A DNA stretch of 64,000 bases from Osmia lignaria lignaria. Taxonomy: Eukaryota > Arthropoda > Insecta > Hymenoptera > Megachilidae. The translations under genes were made by a program, and so were the position numbers. The stretch is taken from assembly GCF_051020975.1 (NCBI RefSeq), contig NW_027478169.1:2542001-2606000 (forward strand), given 5' to 3'. Of the stretch, positions 11,914-22,000 are shown piece by piece. How positions within the stretch are numbered: the stretch's first letter is position 1; every line of letters begins with the position of its first letter. The notes under the pieces were generated by a model. It was given only the letters and a program-made list of their open reading frames with translations. It was not told where the DNA came from and ran no database searches.

Positions 11914-13845
11914 GTATCTTGGAAACGAAGCGAGCTATGGCAAAATGTTAAGAGACCTTTTTTGTAGAGAATTAAGTTTCCTACTTTTTATGTTGTATGA
12001 TATTTTTTGATCAGATGCGTAGTTCTCGAGATATATCAAGATATTTAAAAGTTCCGAAGCCGCACCAACATAATAGAGATACAGAAACACCGTGGCCCCT
12101 TTCTTTGAGATAACTCTGCACTATTGCGAGCTGCAAATGCCACTTCCAGCTTAGCTGTGCAGAAGAAGAACAACAAGAAGAAGAAATATCTCGAAATATG
12201 TCCGTCAGGCCCCTTCCCTTGAGATAAATCTGCAAATATCTCGGAAACGAAGCGAGCTATGGCAAAATGTTAAGCGACTTTATTTGTAGAGAATTAAGTT
12301 TCCTACTTTTTACGTTCTATGATATTTTTTAATCAGATGCGTAGTTCTCGAGATATATAAAGATATTTTAAAGTTCCGAAGCCGCACCAACATAATAGAG
12401 ATACAGAAACACCGTGGCCCCTTTCTTCGAGATAACTCTGCACTATTGCGAGCTGCAAATGCCACTTCCAGCTTAGCTGTGCAGTAGAAGAACAACAAGA
12501 AGAAGAAATATCTCGAAAAATGTCCGTCAGGCCCCTTCCCTTGAGATAAATCTGCAAATATCTCGGAAACGAAGCGAGCTATGGCAAAATGTTAAGAGAC
12601 CTTATTCGTAGAGAATTAAGTTTCCTACTTTTTATGGTCTATGATATTTTTTGATCAGATGCGTAGTTCTCGAGATATATCAAGATATTTAAAAGTTCCG
12701 AAGCCGCACCAACATAATAGAGATACAGAAACACCGTGGCCCCTTTCTTTGAGATAACTCTGCACTATTGCGAGCTGTAAATGCCACGTCCAGCTTAGCT
12801 GTGCAGAAGAAGAACAACAAGAAGAAGAAATATCTCGAAATATGTCCGTCAGGCCCCTTACCTTGAGATAAATCTGCAAATATCTCGGAAACGAAGCGAG
12901 CTATGGCAAAATGTTAAGAGACGTTTTTTGTAGAGAATTAAGTTTCCTACTTTTTATCTTCTATGATATTTTCTGATCAGATGCGTAGTTCTCGAGATAT
13001 ATCAAGATATTTAAAAGTTCCGAAGCAGCACCAACATAATAGAGATACAGAAACACCGTGGCCCCTTTCTTTGAGATAACTCTGCACAATTGCGAGCTGC
13101 AAATGCCACTTCCAGCGTAGCTGTGCAGAAGAAGAACAACAAGAAGAAGAAATATCTCGAAATATGTCCGTCAGGCCTCTTCCCTTGAGATAAATCTGCA
13201 AATATCTCGGAAACGAAGCGAGCTATTGCAAAATGTTAAGAGACCTTTTTTGTAGAGAATTGAGTTTCCTACTTTTTATGTTCTATGATATTTTTTGATC
13301 AGATGCGTAGTTCTCGAGATATATCAAGATATTTAAAAGTTCCGAAGCCGCACCAACATAATAGAGATACAGAAACACCGTGGCCCCTTTCTTTGAGATA
13401 ACTCTGCACAATTGCGAGCTGCAAATGCCACTTCCAGCGTAGCTGTGCAGAAGAAGAACAACAAGAAGAAGAAATATCTCGAAATATGTCCGTCAGGCCA
13501 CTTCCCTTGACATAAATCTGCAAATATCTCGGAAACGAAGCGAGCTATGGCAAAATGTTAAGAGACCTTTTTTGTATGGAATTATGTTTCCTACTTTTTA
13601 TGTTCTATGATATTTTTTGATCAGATGCGTAGTTCTCGAGATATATCAAGATATTTAAAAGTTCCGAAGCCGCACCAACATAATAGAGATACAGAAACAC
13701 CGTGGGCCCTTTCTTTGAGATAACTCTGCACTAGTGCGAGCCGCAAATGCCACTTCCAGCTTAGCTGTGCAGAAGAAGAACAACAAGAAGAAGAAATATC
13801 TGGAAATATGTCCGTTAGGCCCCTTCCCTTGAGATAAATCTGCAA

Positions 13846-14166
13846 ATATCTCGGAAACGAAGCGAGCTATGGCAAAATGTTGAGAGACCTTTTTTGTAGA
13901 GAATTAAGTTTCCTACTATTTATGTTCTATGATATTTTCTGATCAGATGCGTAGTTCTCGAGATATATCAAGATATTTAAAAGTTCCGAAGCCGCACCAA
14001 CATAATAGAGATACAGAAACACCGTGGCCCCTTTCTTTGAGATAACTCTGCACTATTGCGAGCTGCAAATGCCACTTCCAGCTTAGCGTGCAGAAGAAGA
14101 ACAACAAGAAGAAGAAATATCTTGAAATGTGTCCGTCAGGCCCCTTCCCTTGAGATAAATCTGCAA
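13846..14166 (+). repeat. 321-bp monomer with CAGCTTAGCGTGCAG deletion
   Basis: One base is missing where other monomers read CAGCTTAGCTGTGCAG. The same deletion, together with CTTGAAATGTGTCC and CTCGGAAGCAAAGCG, recurs at 20,606-20,926 and 37,018-37,338 and nowhere else that I noticed. It is therefore a convenient tag for the three copies of the 6.76-kb unit. It also breaks the minus-strand open frame of that monomer, and the broken form was duplicated as faithfully as its neighbours. Confidence 0.85.
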
Positions 14167-15832
14167 ATATCTCGGAAGCAAAGCGAGCTATGGCAAAATG
14201 TTAAGAGACGTTTTTTGTAGAGAATTATGTTTCCTACAATTTATGTTCTATGATATTTTTTGACCAGAAGCGTAGTTTTCGAGATATATCGAGATATTTA
14301 AAAGTTCCGAAGCAGCACCAACATAATAGAGATACAGAAACACCGTGGCCCCTCTCTTTGAGATAACTCTGCACTATTGCGAGCTGGAAATGCCACTTCC
14401 AGTTTAGCTGTGCAGAAGAAGAACAACAAGAAGAAGAAATATCTCGAAATGTGTCCGTCAGGCCCCTTCCCTTGAGATAAATCTGCAAATATCTCGGAAA
14501 CGAAGAGAGCTATTGCAAAATGTTAAGAGACCTCTTTTGTAGAGAATTAAGTTTCCTACTTTTTATGTTCTATGATATTTTTTGATCAGATGCGTAGTTC
14601 TCGAGATATATCAAGATATTTAAAAGTTCCGAAGCCGCACCAACATAATAGAGATACAGAAACACCGTGGCCCCTTTCTTTGAGATAAGTCTGTACTATT
14701 GCGAGCTGGAAATGCCAGTTCCAGTTTAGCTGTGCAGAAGAAGAACAACAAGAAGAAGAAATATCTCGAAATATGTCCGTTAGGCCCCTTCCCTTGAGAT
14801 AAATCTGCAAATATCTCGGAAACGAAGCGAGCTATGGCAAAATGTTAAGAGACGTTTTTTGTAGAGAATTATGTTTCCTACAATTTATGTTCTATGATAT
14901 TTTTTGCTCAGAAGCGTAGTTTTCGAGATATATCGAGATATTTAAAAGTTCCGAAGCCGCACCAACATAATAGAGATACAGAAACACCGTGGCCCCTTTC
15001 TTTCAGATAACTATGCACTATTGCGAGCTGTAAATGCCACTTCCAGCTTAGCTGTGCAGAAGAAGAACAACAAGAAGAAGAAATATCTCGAAATATGTCC
15101 GTTAGGCCCCTTCCCTTGAGATAAATCTGCAAATATCTCGGAAACGAAGCGAGCTATGGCAAAATGTTAAGAGACGTTTTTTGTAGAGAATTAAGTTTCC
15201 TACTTTTTATCTTCTATGATATTTTCTGATCAGATGCGTAGTTCTCGAGATATATCAAGATATTTAAAAGTTCCGAAGCAGCACCAACATAATAGAGATA
15301 CAGAAACACCGTGGCCCCTTTCTTTGAGATAACTCTGCACTATTGCGAGCTGCAAATGCCACTTCCAGCTTAGCTGTGCAGAGGAAGAACAACAAGAAGA
15401 AGAAATATCTCGAAATATGTCCGTCAGGCCAATTCCCTTGAGATAAATCTGCAAATATCTCGGAAACGAAGCGAGCTATGGCAAAATGTTAAGAGACCTT
15501 TTTTGTAGAGAATTAAGTTTCCTACTTTTTATATTCTATGATATTTTTTGATCAGATGCGTAGTTCTCGAGATATATCAAGATATTTAAAAGTTCCGAAG
15601 CCGCACCAACATAATAGAGATACAGAAACACCGTGGCCCCTTTCTTTGAGATAACTCTGTACTAGTGCGAGCCGCAAATGCCACTTCCAGCTTAGCTGTG
15701 CAGAAGAAGAGCAACAAGAAGAAGAAATATCACGAAATATGTCCGTGAGGCCCCTTCCCTTGAGATAAATCTGCAAATATCTCGGAAACGAAGCGAGCTA
15801 TGGCAAAATGTTAAGAGACCTTTTTTGTAGCG

Positions 15833-17119
15833 AATTAAGTTTCCTACTTTTTATGTTCTATGATATTTTTTGATCAGATGCGTAGGTCTCGAGATATATC
15901 AAGATATTTAAAAGTTCCGAAGCCGCACCAACATAATAGAGATACAGAAACACCGTGGCCCCTTTCTTTGAGATAACTCTGCACAATTGCGAGCTGCAAA
16001 TGCCACTTCCAGCGTAGCTGTGCAGAAGAAGAACAACAAGAAGAAGAAATATCTCGAAATATGTTCGTCAGGCCCCTTCCCTTGAGATAAATCTGCAAAT
16101 ATCTCGGAAACGAAGCGAGCTATTGCAAAATGTTAAGAGACCTTTTTTGTAGAGAATTGAGTTTCCTACTTTTTATGTTCTATGATATTTTTTGATCAGA
16201 TGCGTAGTTCTCGAGATATATCAAGATATCTAAAAGTTCCGAAGCCGCACCAACATAATAGAGATACAGAAACACCGTGGCCCCTTTCTTTGAGATAACT
16301 CTGCACTATTGCGAGCTGCAAATGCCACTTCCAGCTTAGCTGTGCAGAAGAAGAACAACAAGAAGAAGAAATATCTCGAAATGTGTCCGTCAGGCCCCTT
16401 CCCTTGAGATAAATCTGCAAATATCTCGGAAACGAAGCGAGCTATGGCAAAATGTTAAGAGACGATTTTGTAGAGAATTATGTTTCCTACAATTTATGTT
16501 CTATGATATTTTTTGATCAGAAGCGTAGTTTTCGAGATATATCGAGATATTTAAAAGTTCCAAAGCCGCACCAACATAATAGAGATACAGAAACACCGTG
16601 GCCCCTTTCTTTGAGATAACTCTGCACTAGTGCGAGCCGCAAATGCCACTTCCAGCTTAGCTGTGCAGAAGAAGAACAACAAGAAGAAGAAATATCTCGA
16701 ACTATGTCCGTCAGGCCCCTTCCCTTGAGATAAATCTGCAAATATCTCGGAAACGAAGCGAGCTATGGCAAAATGTTAAGAGACCTTTTTTGTAGAGAAT
16801 TATGTTTCCTACAATTTATGTTCTATGATATTTTTTGATCTGATGCGTAGTTCTCGAGATATATCAAGATATTTAAAAGTTCCGAAGCCGCACCAACATA
16901 ATAGAGATACAGAAACACCGTGGCCCCTTTCTTTGAGATAACTCTGCACTATTGCGAGCTGTAAATGCCACTTCCAGCTTAGCTGTGCAGAAGAAGAACA
17001 ACAAGAAGAAGAAATATCTCGAAATATGTCCGTCAGGCCCCTTCCCTTGAGATAAATCTGCAAATATCTCGGAAACGAAGCGAGCTATGGCCAATTGTTA
17101 AGAGACCTTTTTTGTAGAA
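15833..17119 (+). repeat. Four monomers present in copy 1 and absent from copy 2 of the 6.76-kb unit
   Basis: Aligned with copy 1, copy 2 changes offset from 6,760 to 5,473 bp, a difference of 1,287 bp, which is four monomers with one single-base deletion. The exchange point in copy 2 lies between 22,593 and 22,645. Left of it the sequence follows the GTAGCGAATTAAG monomer of 15,829; right of it, the ATAATAGGGATACAG monomer of 17,161. The extra monomers carry GTAGGTCTCGAG (15,882), CGAAATGTGTCCG (16,378) and GGCCAATTGTTAAG (17,089). Deletion in copy 2 is the simpler reading, but insertion in copy 1 cannot be excluded. Confidence 0.85.
16742..17063 (+). repeat. Hybrid monomer, class B left part and class A right part
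   Basis: The left markers are class B (AATTATGTTTCC at about 16,798 and CTACAATTTATG at about 16,809), while the right markers are class A (GATGCGTAGTTCTCGAG at 16,842 and ATATCAAGATAT). The switch lies between about 16,814 and 16,842. It also has GATCTGATG instead of GATCAGATG. A hybrid with a switch interval of under 30 bp is direct evidence of recombination or conversion between classes within the monomer. Confidence 0.75.
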
Positions 17120-18029
17120 AATTAAGTTTCCTACTTTTTATGTTCTATGATATTTTTTGATCAGATGCGTAGTTCTCGAGATATATCAAGATATTTAAAA
17201 GTTCCGAAGCCGCACCAACATAATAGGGATACAGAAACACCGTGGCCCCTTTCTTTGAGATAACTCTGCACTAGTGCGAGCCGCAAATGCCACTTCCAGC
17301 TTAGCTGTGCAGAAGAAGAACAACAAGAAGAAGAAATATCTCGAAATATGTCCGTCAGGCCCCTTCCCTTGAGATAAATCTGCAAATATCTCGGAAACGA
17401 AGCGAGCTATGGCAAAACGTTAAGAGACCTTTTTTGTAGAAAATTAAGTTTCCTACTTTTTATGTTCTATGATATTTTTTGATCAGATGCGTAGTTCTCG
17501 AGATATATCAAGATATTTAAAAGTTCCGAAGCCGCACCAACATAATAGGGATACAGAAACACCGTGGCCCCTTTCTTTGAGATAACTCTGCACTAGTGCG
17601 AGCCGCAAATGCCACTTCCAGCTTAGCTGAGCAGAAGAAGAACAACAAGAAGAAGAAATATCTCGAAATATGTCCGTCAGGCCCCTTCCCTTGAGATATA
17701 TCTGCAAATATCTCGGAAACGAAGCGAGCTATGGCAAAATGTTAAGAGACCTTTTTTGTAGAGAATTAAGTTTCCTACTTTTTATGTTCTGTGATATTTT
17801 TTGATCAGATGCGTAGTTCTCGAGATATATCAAGATATTTAAAAGTTCCGAAGCCGCACCAACATAATAGAGATACAGAAACACCGTGGCCCCTTTCTTT
17901 GAGATAACTCTGCACTATTGCGAGCTGTAAATGCCACTTCCAGCTTAGCTGTGCAGAAGAAGAACAACAAGAAGAAGAAATATCTCGAAATATGTCCGTC
18001 AGGCCCCTTCCCTTGAGATATATCTGCAA

Positions 18030-18351
18030 ATATCTCGGAAACGAAGCGAGCTATGGCAAAATGTTAGGAGACCTTTTTTGTAGCGAATTATGTTTCCTAC
18101 AATTTATGTTGTATGATATTTTTTGATCAGAAGCGTAGTTTTCGAGATATATCGAGATATTTAAAAGTTCCGAAGCCGCACCAACATAATAGGGATACAG
18201 AAACACCGTGGCCCCTTTCTTTGAGATAACTCTGCACTAGTGCGAGCCGCAAATGCCACTTCCAGCTTAGCTGTGCAGAAGAAGAACAACAAGAAGAAGA
18301 AATATCTCGAAATATGTCCGTCAGGCCCCTTCCCTTGAGATAAATCTGCAA
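18030..18351 (+). repeat. Class B monomer (representative)
   Basis: Two major monomer classes differ at six linked positions within about 75 bp. Class A reads AATTAAGTTTCCTACTTTTT, then GATGCGTAGTTCTCGAG and ATATCAAGATAT. Class B reads AATTATGTTTCCTACAATTT, then GAAGCGTAGTTTTCGAG and ATATCGAGATAT. Class B monomers have their diagnostic segment near 1,396, 4,932, 5,576, 8,151, 11,049, 11,371, 14,264, 14,908, 16,517, 18,127, 24,563, 27,783, 31,000 and 32,607, with copies of the later ones in the duplications. They are more frequent again from 49 kb on. They are scattered as single units among class A, usually separated by several class A monomers. Confidence 0.8.
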
Positions 18352-18767
18352 ATATCTCGGAAACGAAGCGAGCTATGGCAAAATGTTGAGAGACCTTTTT
18401 TGTAGAGAATTAAGTTTCCTACTTTTTATGTTCTATGATATTTTTTGATCAGATGCGTAGTTCTCGAGATATATCAAGATATTTAAAAGTTCCGAAGCCG
18501 CACCAACATAATAGAGATACAGAAACACCGTGGCCCCTTTCTTTGAGATAACTCTGCACTATTGCGAGCTGTAAATGCCACTTCCAGCTTAGCTGTGCAG
18601 AAGAAGAACAACAAGAAGAAGAAATATCTCGAAATATGTCCGTCAGGCCCCTTCCCTTGAGATAAATCTGCAAATATCTCGGAAACGAAGCGAGCTATGG
18701 CAAAATGTTAAGAGACCTTTTTTGTAGAGAATTAAGTTTCCTACTTTCTATGTTCTATGATATTTTT

Positions 18768-18803
18768 TGATCAGATGCGTAGTTCTCGAGATATATCAAG
18801 ATA
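18768..18803. other. Short palindrome cluster in the monomer
   Basis: Three perfect short palindromes lie within 30 bp: TGATCA at 18,768-18,773, TCTCGAGA at 18,784-18,791 and GATATATC at 18,790-18,797, the last two overlapping by two bases. In class B monomers the adjoining CGAGATATTT is also an exact inverted match to the AAATATCTCG found twice elsewhere in the unit. Short dyad symmetries are reported in centromeric satellites of several lineages and may favour cruciform or other non-B structure. Here they are only a pattern. Confidence 0.6.
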
Positions 18804-18853
18804 TTTAAAAGTTCCGAAGCCGCACCAACATAATAGAGATACAGAAACACCGT

Positions 18854-19029
18854 GGCCCCTTTCTTTGAGATAACTCTGCACTATTGCGAGCTGCAAATGC
18901 CACTTCCAGCTTAGCTGTGCAGAAGAAGAACAACAAGAAGAAGAAATATCTCGAAATATGTCCGTCAGGCCCCTTCCCTTGAGATAAATCTGCAAATATC
19001 TCGGAAACGAAGCGAGCTATGGCAAAATG
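18854..19029 (+). repeat. Internal duplication inside the monomer (sub-repeats 114 bp apart)
   Basis: Within each monomer a 27-bp segment occurs twice. In the reference copy it lies at 18,854-18,880 and 18,968-18,994, starting 114 bp apart. The two copies agree at 24 of 27 positions: both begin GGCCCCTT, both contain TTGAGATAA and both end TCTGCA. Further on both show a second shared stretch, GCGAGCTGCAAATG at 18,886-18,899 and GCGAGCTATGGCAAAATG at 19,012-19,029. The second copy carries about 12 extra bases before this stretch, around TCTCGGAAACGA. I infer that the 322-bp unit grew from a shorter ancestor by partial internal duplication. The pattern is present throughout the array; this copy is only the example. 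Confidence 0.8.
18921..18946 (+). repeat. Embedded GAA/CAA trinucleotide tract
   Basis: Each monomer contains a short imperfect trinucleotide run on the plus strand, built from AGAAGAAGAACAACAAGAAG and a few more GAA units. It is almost pure purine, broken only by two CAA units. This is the one place where whole triplets are lost: the 319-bp monomers have GAAGAAC where others have GAAGAAGAAC. That fits replication slippage in a microsatellite. A few copies have point changes inside the tract, such as ACATCAAG near 25,047 and 41,459, and AGAAAAACAATAAG near 9,915. No function is implied. Confidence 0.85.
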
Positions 19030-22000
19030 TTAAGCGACTTTATTTGTAGAGAATTAAGTTTCCTACTTTTTACGTTCTATGATATTTTTTAATCAGATGC
19101 GTAGTTCTCGAGATATATAAAGATATTTTAAAGTTCCGAAGCCGCACCAACATAATAGAGATACAGAAACACCGTGGCCCCTTTCTTCGAGATAACTCTG
19201 CACTATTGCGAGCTGCAAATGCCACTTCCAGCTTAGCTGTGCAGTAGAAGAACAACAAGAAGAAGAAATATCTCGAAAAATGTCCGTCAGGCCCCTTCCC
19301 TTGAGATAAATCTGCAAATATCTCGGAAACGAAGCGAGCTATGGCAAAATGTTAAGAGACCTTATTCGTAGAGAATTAAGTTTCCTACTTTTTATGGTCT
19401 ATGATATTTTTTGATCAGATGCGTAGTTCTCGAGATATATCAAGATATTTAAAAGTTCCGAAGCCGCACCAACATAATAGAGATACAGAAACACCGTGGC
19501 CCCTTTCTTTGAGATAACTCTGCACTATTGCGAGCTGTAAATGCCACGTCCAGCTTAGCTGTGCAGAAGAAGAACAACAAGAAGAAGAAATATCTCGAAA
19601 TATGTCCGTCAGGCCCCTTACCTTGAGATAAATCTGCAAATATCTCGGAAACGAAGCGAGCTATGGCAAAATGTTAAGAGACGTTTTTTGTAGAGAATTA
19701 AGTTTCCTACTTTTTATCTTCTATGATATTTTCTGATCAGATGCGTAGTTCTCGAGATATATCAAGATATTTAAAAGTTCCGAAGCAGCACCAACATAAT
19801 AGAGATACAGAAACACCGTGGCCCCTTTCTTTGAGATAACTCTGCACAATTGCGAGCTGCAAATGCCACTTCCAGCGTAGCTGTGCAGAAGAAGAACAAC
19901 AAGAAGAAGAAATATCTCGAAATATGTCCGTCAGGCCTCTTCCCTTGAGATAAATCTGCAAATATCTCGGAAACGAAGCGAGCTATTGCAAAATGTTAAG
20001 AGACCTTTTTTGTAGAGAATTGAGTTTCCTACTTTTTATGTTCTATGATATTTTTTGATCAGATGCGTAGTTCTCGAGATATATCAAGATATTTAAAAGT
20101 TCCGAAGCCGCACCAACATAATAGAGATACAGAAACACCGTGGCCCCTTTCTTTGAGATAACTCTGCACAATTGCGAGCTGCAAATGCCACTTCCAGCGT
20201 AGCTGTGCAGAAGAAGAACAACAAGAAGAAGAAATATCTCGAAATATGTCCGTCAGGCCACTTCCCTTGACATAAATCTGCAAATATCTCGGAAACGAAG
20301 CGAGCTATGGCAAAATGTTAAGAGACCTTTTTTGTATGGAATTATGTTTCCTACTTTTTATGTTCTATGATATTTTTTGATCAGATGCGTAGTTCTCGAG
20401 ATATATCAAGATATTTAAAAGTTCCGAAGCCGCACCAACATAATAGAGATACAGAAACACCGTGGGCCCTTTCTTTGAGATAACTCTGCACTAGTGCGAG
20501 CCGCAAATGCCACTTCCAGCTTAGCTGTGCAGAAGAAGAACAACAAGAAGAAGAAATATCTGGAAATATGTCCGTTAGGCCCCTTCCCTTGAGATAAATC
20601 TGCAAATATCTCGGAAACGAAGCGAGCTATGGCAAAATGTTGAGAGACCTTTTTTGTAGAGAATTAAGTTTCCTACTATTTATGTTCTATGATATTTTCT
20701 GATCAGATGCGTAGTTCTCGAGATATATCAAGATATTTAAAAGTTCCGAAGCCGCACCAACATAATAGAGATACAGAAACACCGTGGCCCCTTTCTTTGA
20801 GATAACTCTGCACTATTGCGAGCTGCAAATGCCACTTCCAGCTTAGCGTGCAGAAGAAGAACAACAAGAAGAAGAAATATCTTGAAATGTGTCCGTCAGG
20901 CCCCTTCCCTTGAGATAAATCTGCAAATATCTCGGAAGCAAAGCGAGCTATGGCAAAATGTTAAGAGACGTTTTTTGTAGAGAATTATGTTTCCTACAAT
21001 TTATGTTCTATGATATTTTTTGACCAGAAGCGTAGTTTTCGAGATATATCGAGATATTTAAAAGTTCCGAAGCAGCACCAACATAATAGAGATACAGAAA
21101 CACCGTGGCCCCTCTCTTTGAGATAACTCTGCACTATTGCGAGCTGGAAATGCCACTTCCAGTTTAGCTGTGCAGAAGAAGAACAACAAGAAGAAGAAAT
21201 ATCTCGAAATGTGTCCGTCAGGCCCCTTCCCTTGAGATAAATCTGCAAATATCTCGGAAACGAAGAGAGCTATGGCAAAATGTTAAGAGACCTCTTTTGT
21301 AGAGAATTAAGTTTCCTACTTTTTATGTTCTATGATATTTTTTGATCAGATGCGTAGTTCTCGAGATATATCAAGATATTTAAAAGTTCCGAAGCCGCAC
21401 CAACATAATAGAGATACAGAAACACCGTGGCCCCTTTCTTTGAGATAAGTCTGTACTATTGCGAGCTGGAAATGCCACTTCCAGTTTAGCTGTGCAGAAG
21501 AAGAACAACAAGAAGAAGAAATATCTCGAAATATGTCCGTTAGGCCCCTTCCCTTGAGATAAATCTGCAAATATCTCGGAAACGAAGCGAGCTATGGCAA
21601 AATGTTAAGAGACGTTTTTTGTAGAGAATTATGTTTCCTACAATTTATGTTCTATGATATTTTTTGCTCAGAAGCGTAGTTTTCGAGATATATCGAGATA
21701 TTTAAAAGTTCCGAAGCCGCACCAACATAATAGAGATACAGAAACACCGTGGCCCCTTTCTTTCAGATAACTATGCACTATTGCGAGCTGTAAATGCCAC
21801 TTCCAGCTTAGCTGTGCAGAAGAAGAACAACAAGAAGAAGAAATATCTCGAAATATGTCCGTTAGGCCCCTTCCCTTGAGATAAATCTGCAAATATCTCG
21901 GAAACGAAGCGAGCTATGGCAAAATGTTAAGAGACGTTTTTTGTAGAGAATTAAGTTTCCTACTTTTTATCTTCTATGATATTTTCTGATCAGATGCGTA

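Larger units (their letters stand above)
2626..11995 (+). repeat. Mosaic region of the array without a single higher-order period
   Basis: About 29 monomers are joined here without one repeating order. Blocks of two or three monomers match other blocks at several different displacements, such as 1,610, 2,575 and 3,536 bp within the region and 8,367 bp across its right edge. Length variants are frequent: a 320-bp monomer near 2,906-3,225 (two bases lost in ATATATCGATATTT near 3,028), 321-bp monomers near 3,548-3,868 and 6,445-6,765, and a 318-bp monomer near 11,596-11,913. The pattern fits repeated short unequal exchanges or conversion, older than the large duplications to the right. Confidence 0.75.
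11996..18755 (+). repeat. 6,760-bp, 21-monomer higher-order unit, copy 1
   Basis: This block is repeated immediately to the right. The left edge is fixed by the first difference when 11,996 is aligned with 18,756: base 11,995 is G in TTGTATG and 18,755 is C in TTCTATG. The right edge is the mirror of the same junction. Inside, all monomers from about 12,011 to 15,885 and from 17,120 to 18,755 have partners in copy 2. I saw two substitutions between the copies, at 14,514 (T; G at 21,274) and 14,718 (G; C at 21,478). The length is 21 monomers minus two single-base deletions. Confidence 0.9.
18661..18982 (+). repeat. Reference monomer (near-consensus, 322 bp)
   Basis: This copy is close to the majority base at nearly all positions and serves as a map of the unit. 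In order it holds a box reading GATAAATCTGCAAATATCTC followed by GGAAACGAAGCGAGCTATGG; a T-rich segment with TTTCCTACTTT and GATATTTTTTGATCAG; a palindrome-rich segment around TCTCGAGATATATC; a strongly conserved stretch with CCGAAGCCGCACCAACATAA; the GGCCCC block that begins the first internal sub-repeat; a segment with CCACTTCCAGCTTAGCTGTG; a purine-rich AGAAGAACAACAAGAAG tract; and ATATCTCGAAATATGTCCGT leading to the second GGCCCC block. The start point is arbitrary, as in any tandem array. It lies next to the junction of the two 6.76-kb copies. Confidence 0.9.
18659..18986. other. GAGATA / TATCTC motif cluster in each monomer
   Basis: The hexamer GAGATA occurs at 18,659, 18,788 and 18,867 on the plus strand, and as its reverse complement TATCTC at 18,675 and 18,947. 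The next monomer repeats the set from 18,981. A sixth near-match, AAGATA at 18,798, becomes GAGATA in class B monomers. Chance expectation for one hexamer on both strands of 322 bp is about 0.2. Two of the plus-strand sites come from the internal duplication, but the others do not. Such regular spacing could reflect binding sites for a satellite-associated protein, or descent of the monomer from a simpler GAGATA-rich repeat. The sequence alone does not decide. Confidence 0.6.

Noticed and set aside
18676..18700. CENP-B box
   Set aside because: The minus strand of TCTCGGAAACGAAGC begins CTTCGTTT, like the start of the box, but the spacing to the required A and CGGG is wrong and CGGG is absent.
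18784..18797. Promoter or terminator from palindrome and T-run patterns
   Set aside because: TCTCGAGA, GATATATC and the T runs recur in every monomer and lack the layout of a recognised promoter or terminator. They are listed only as sequence patterns.
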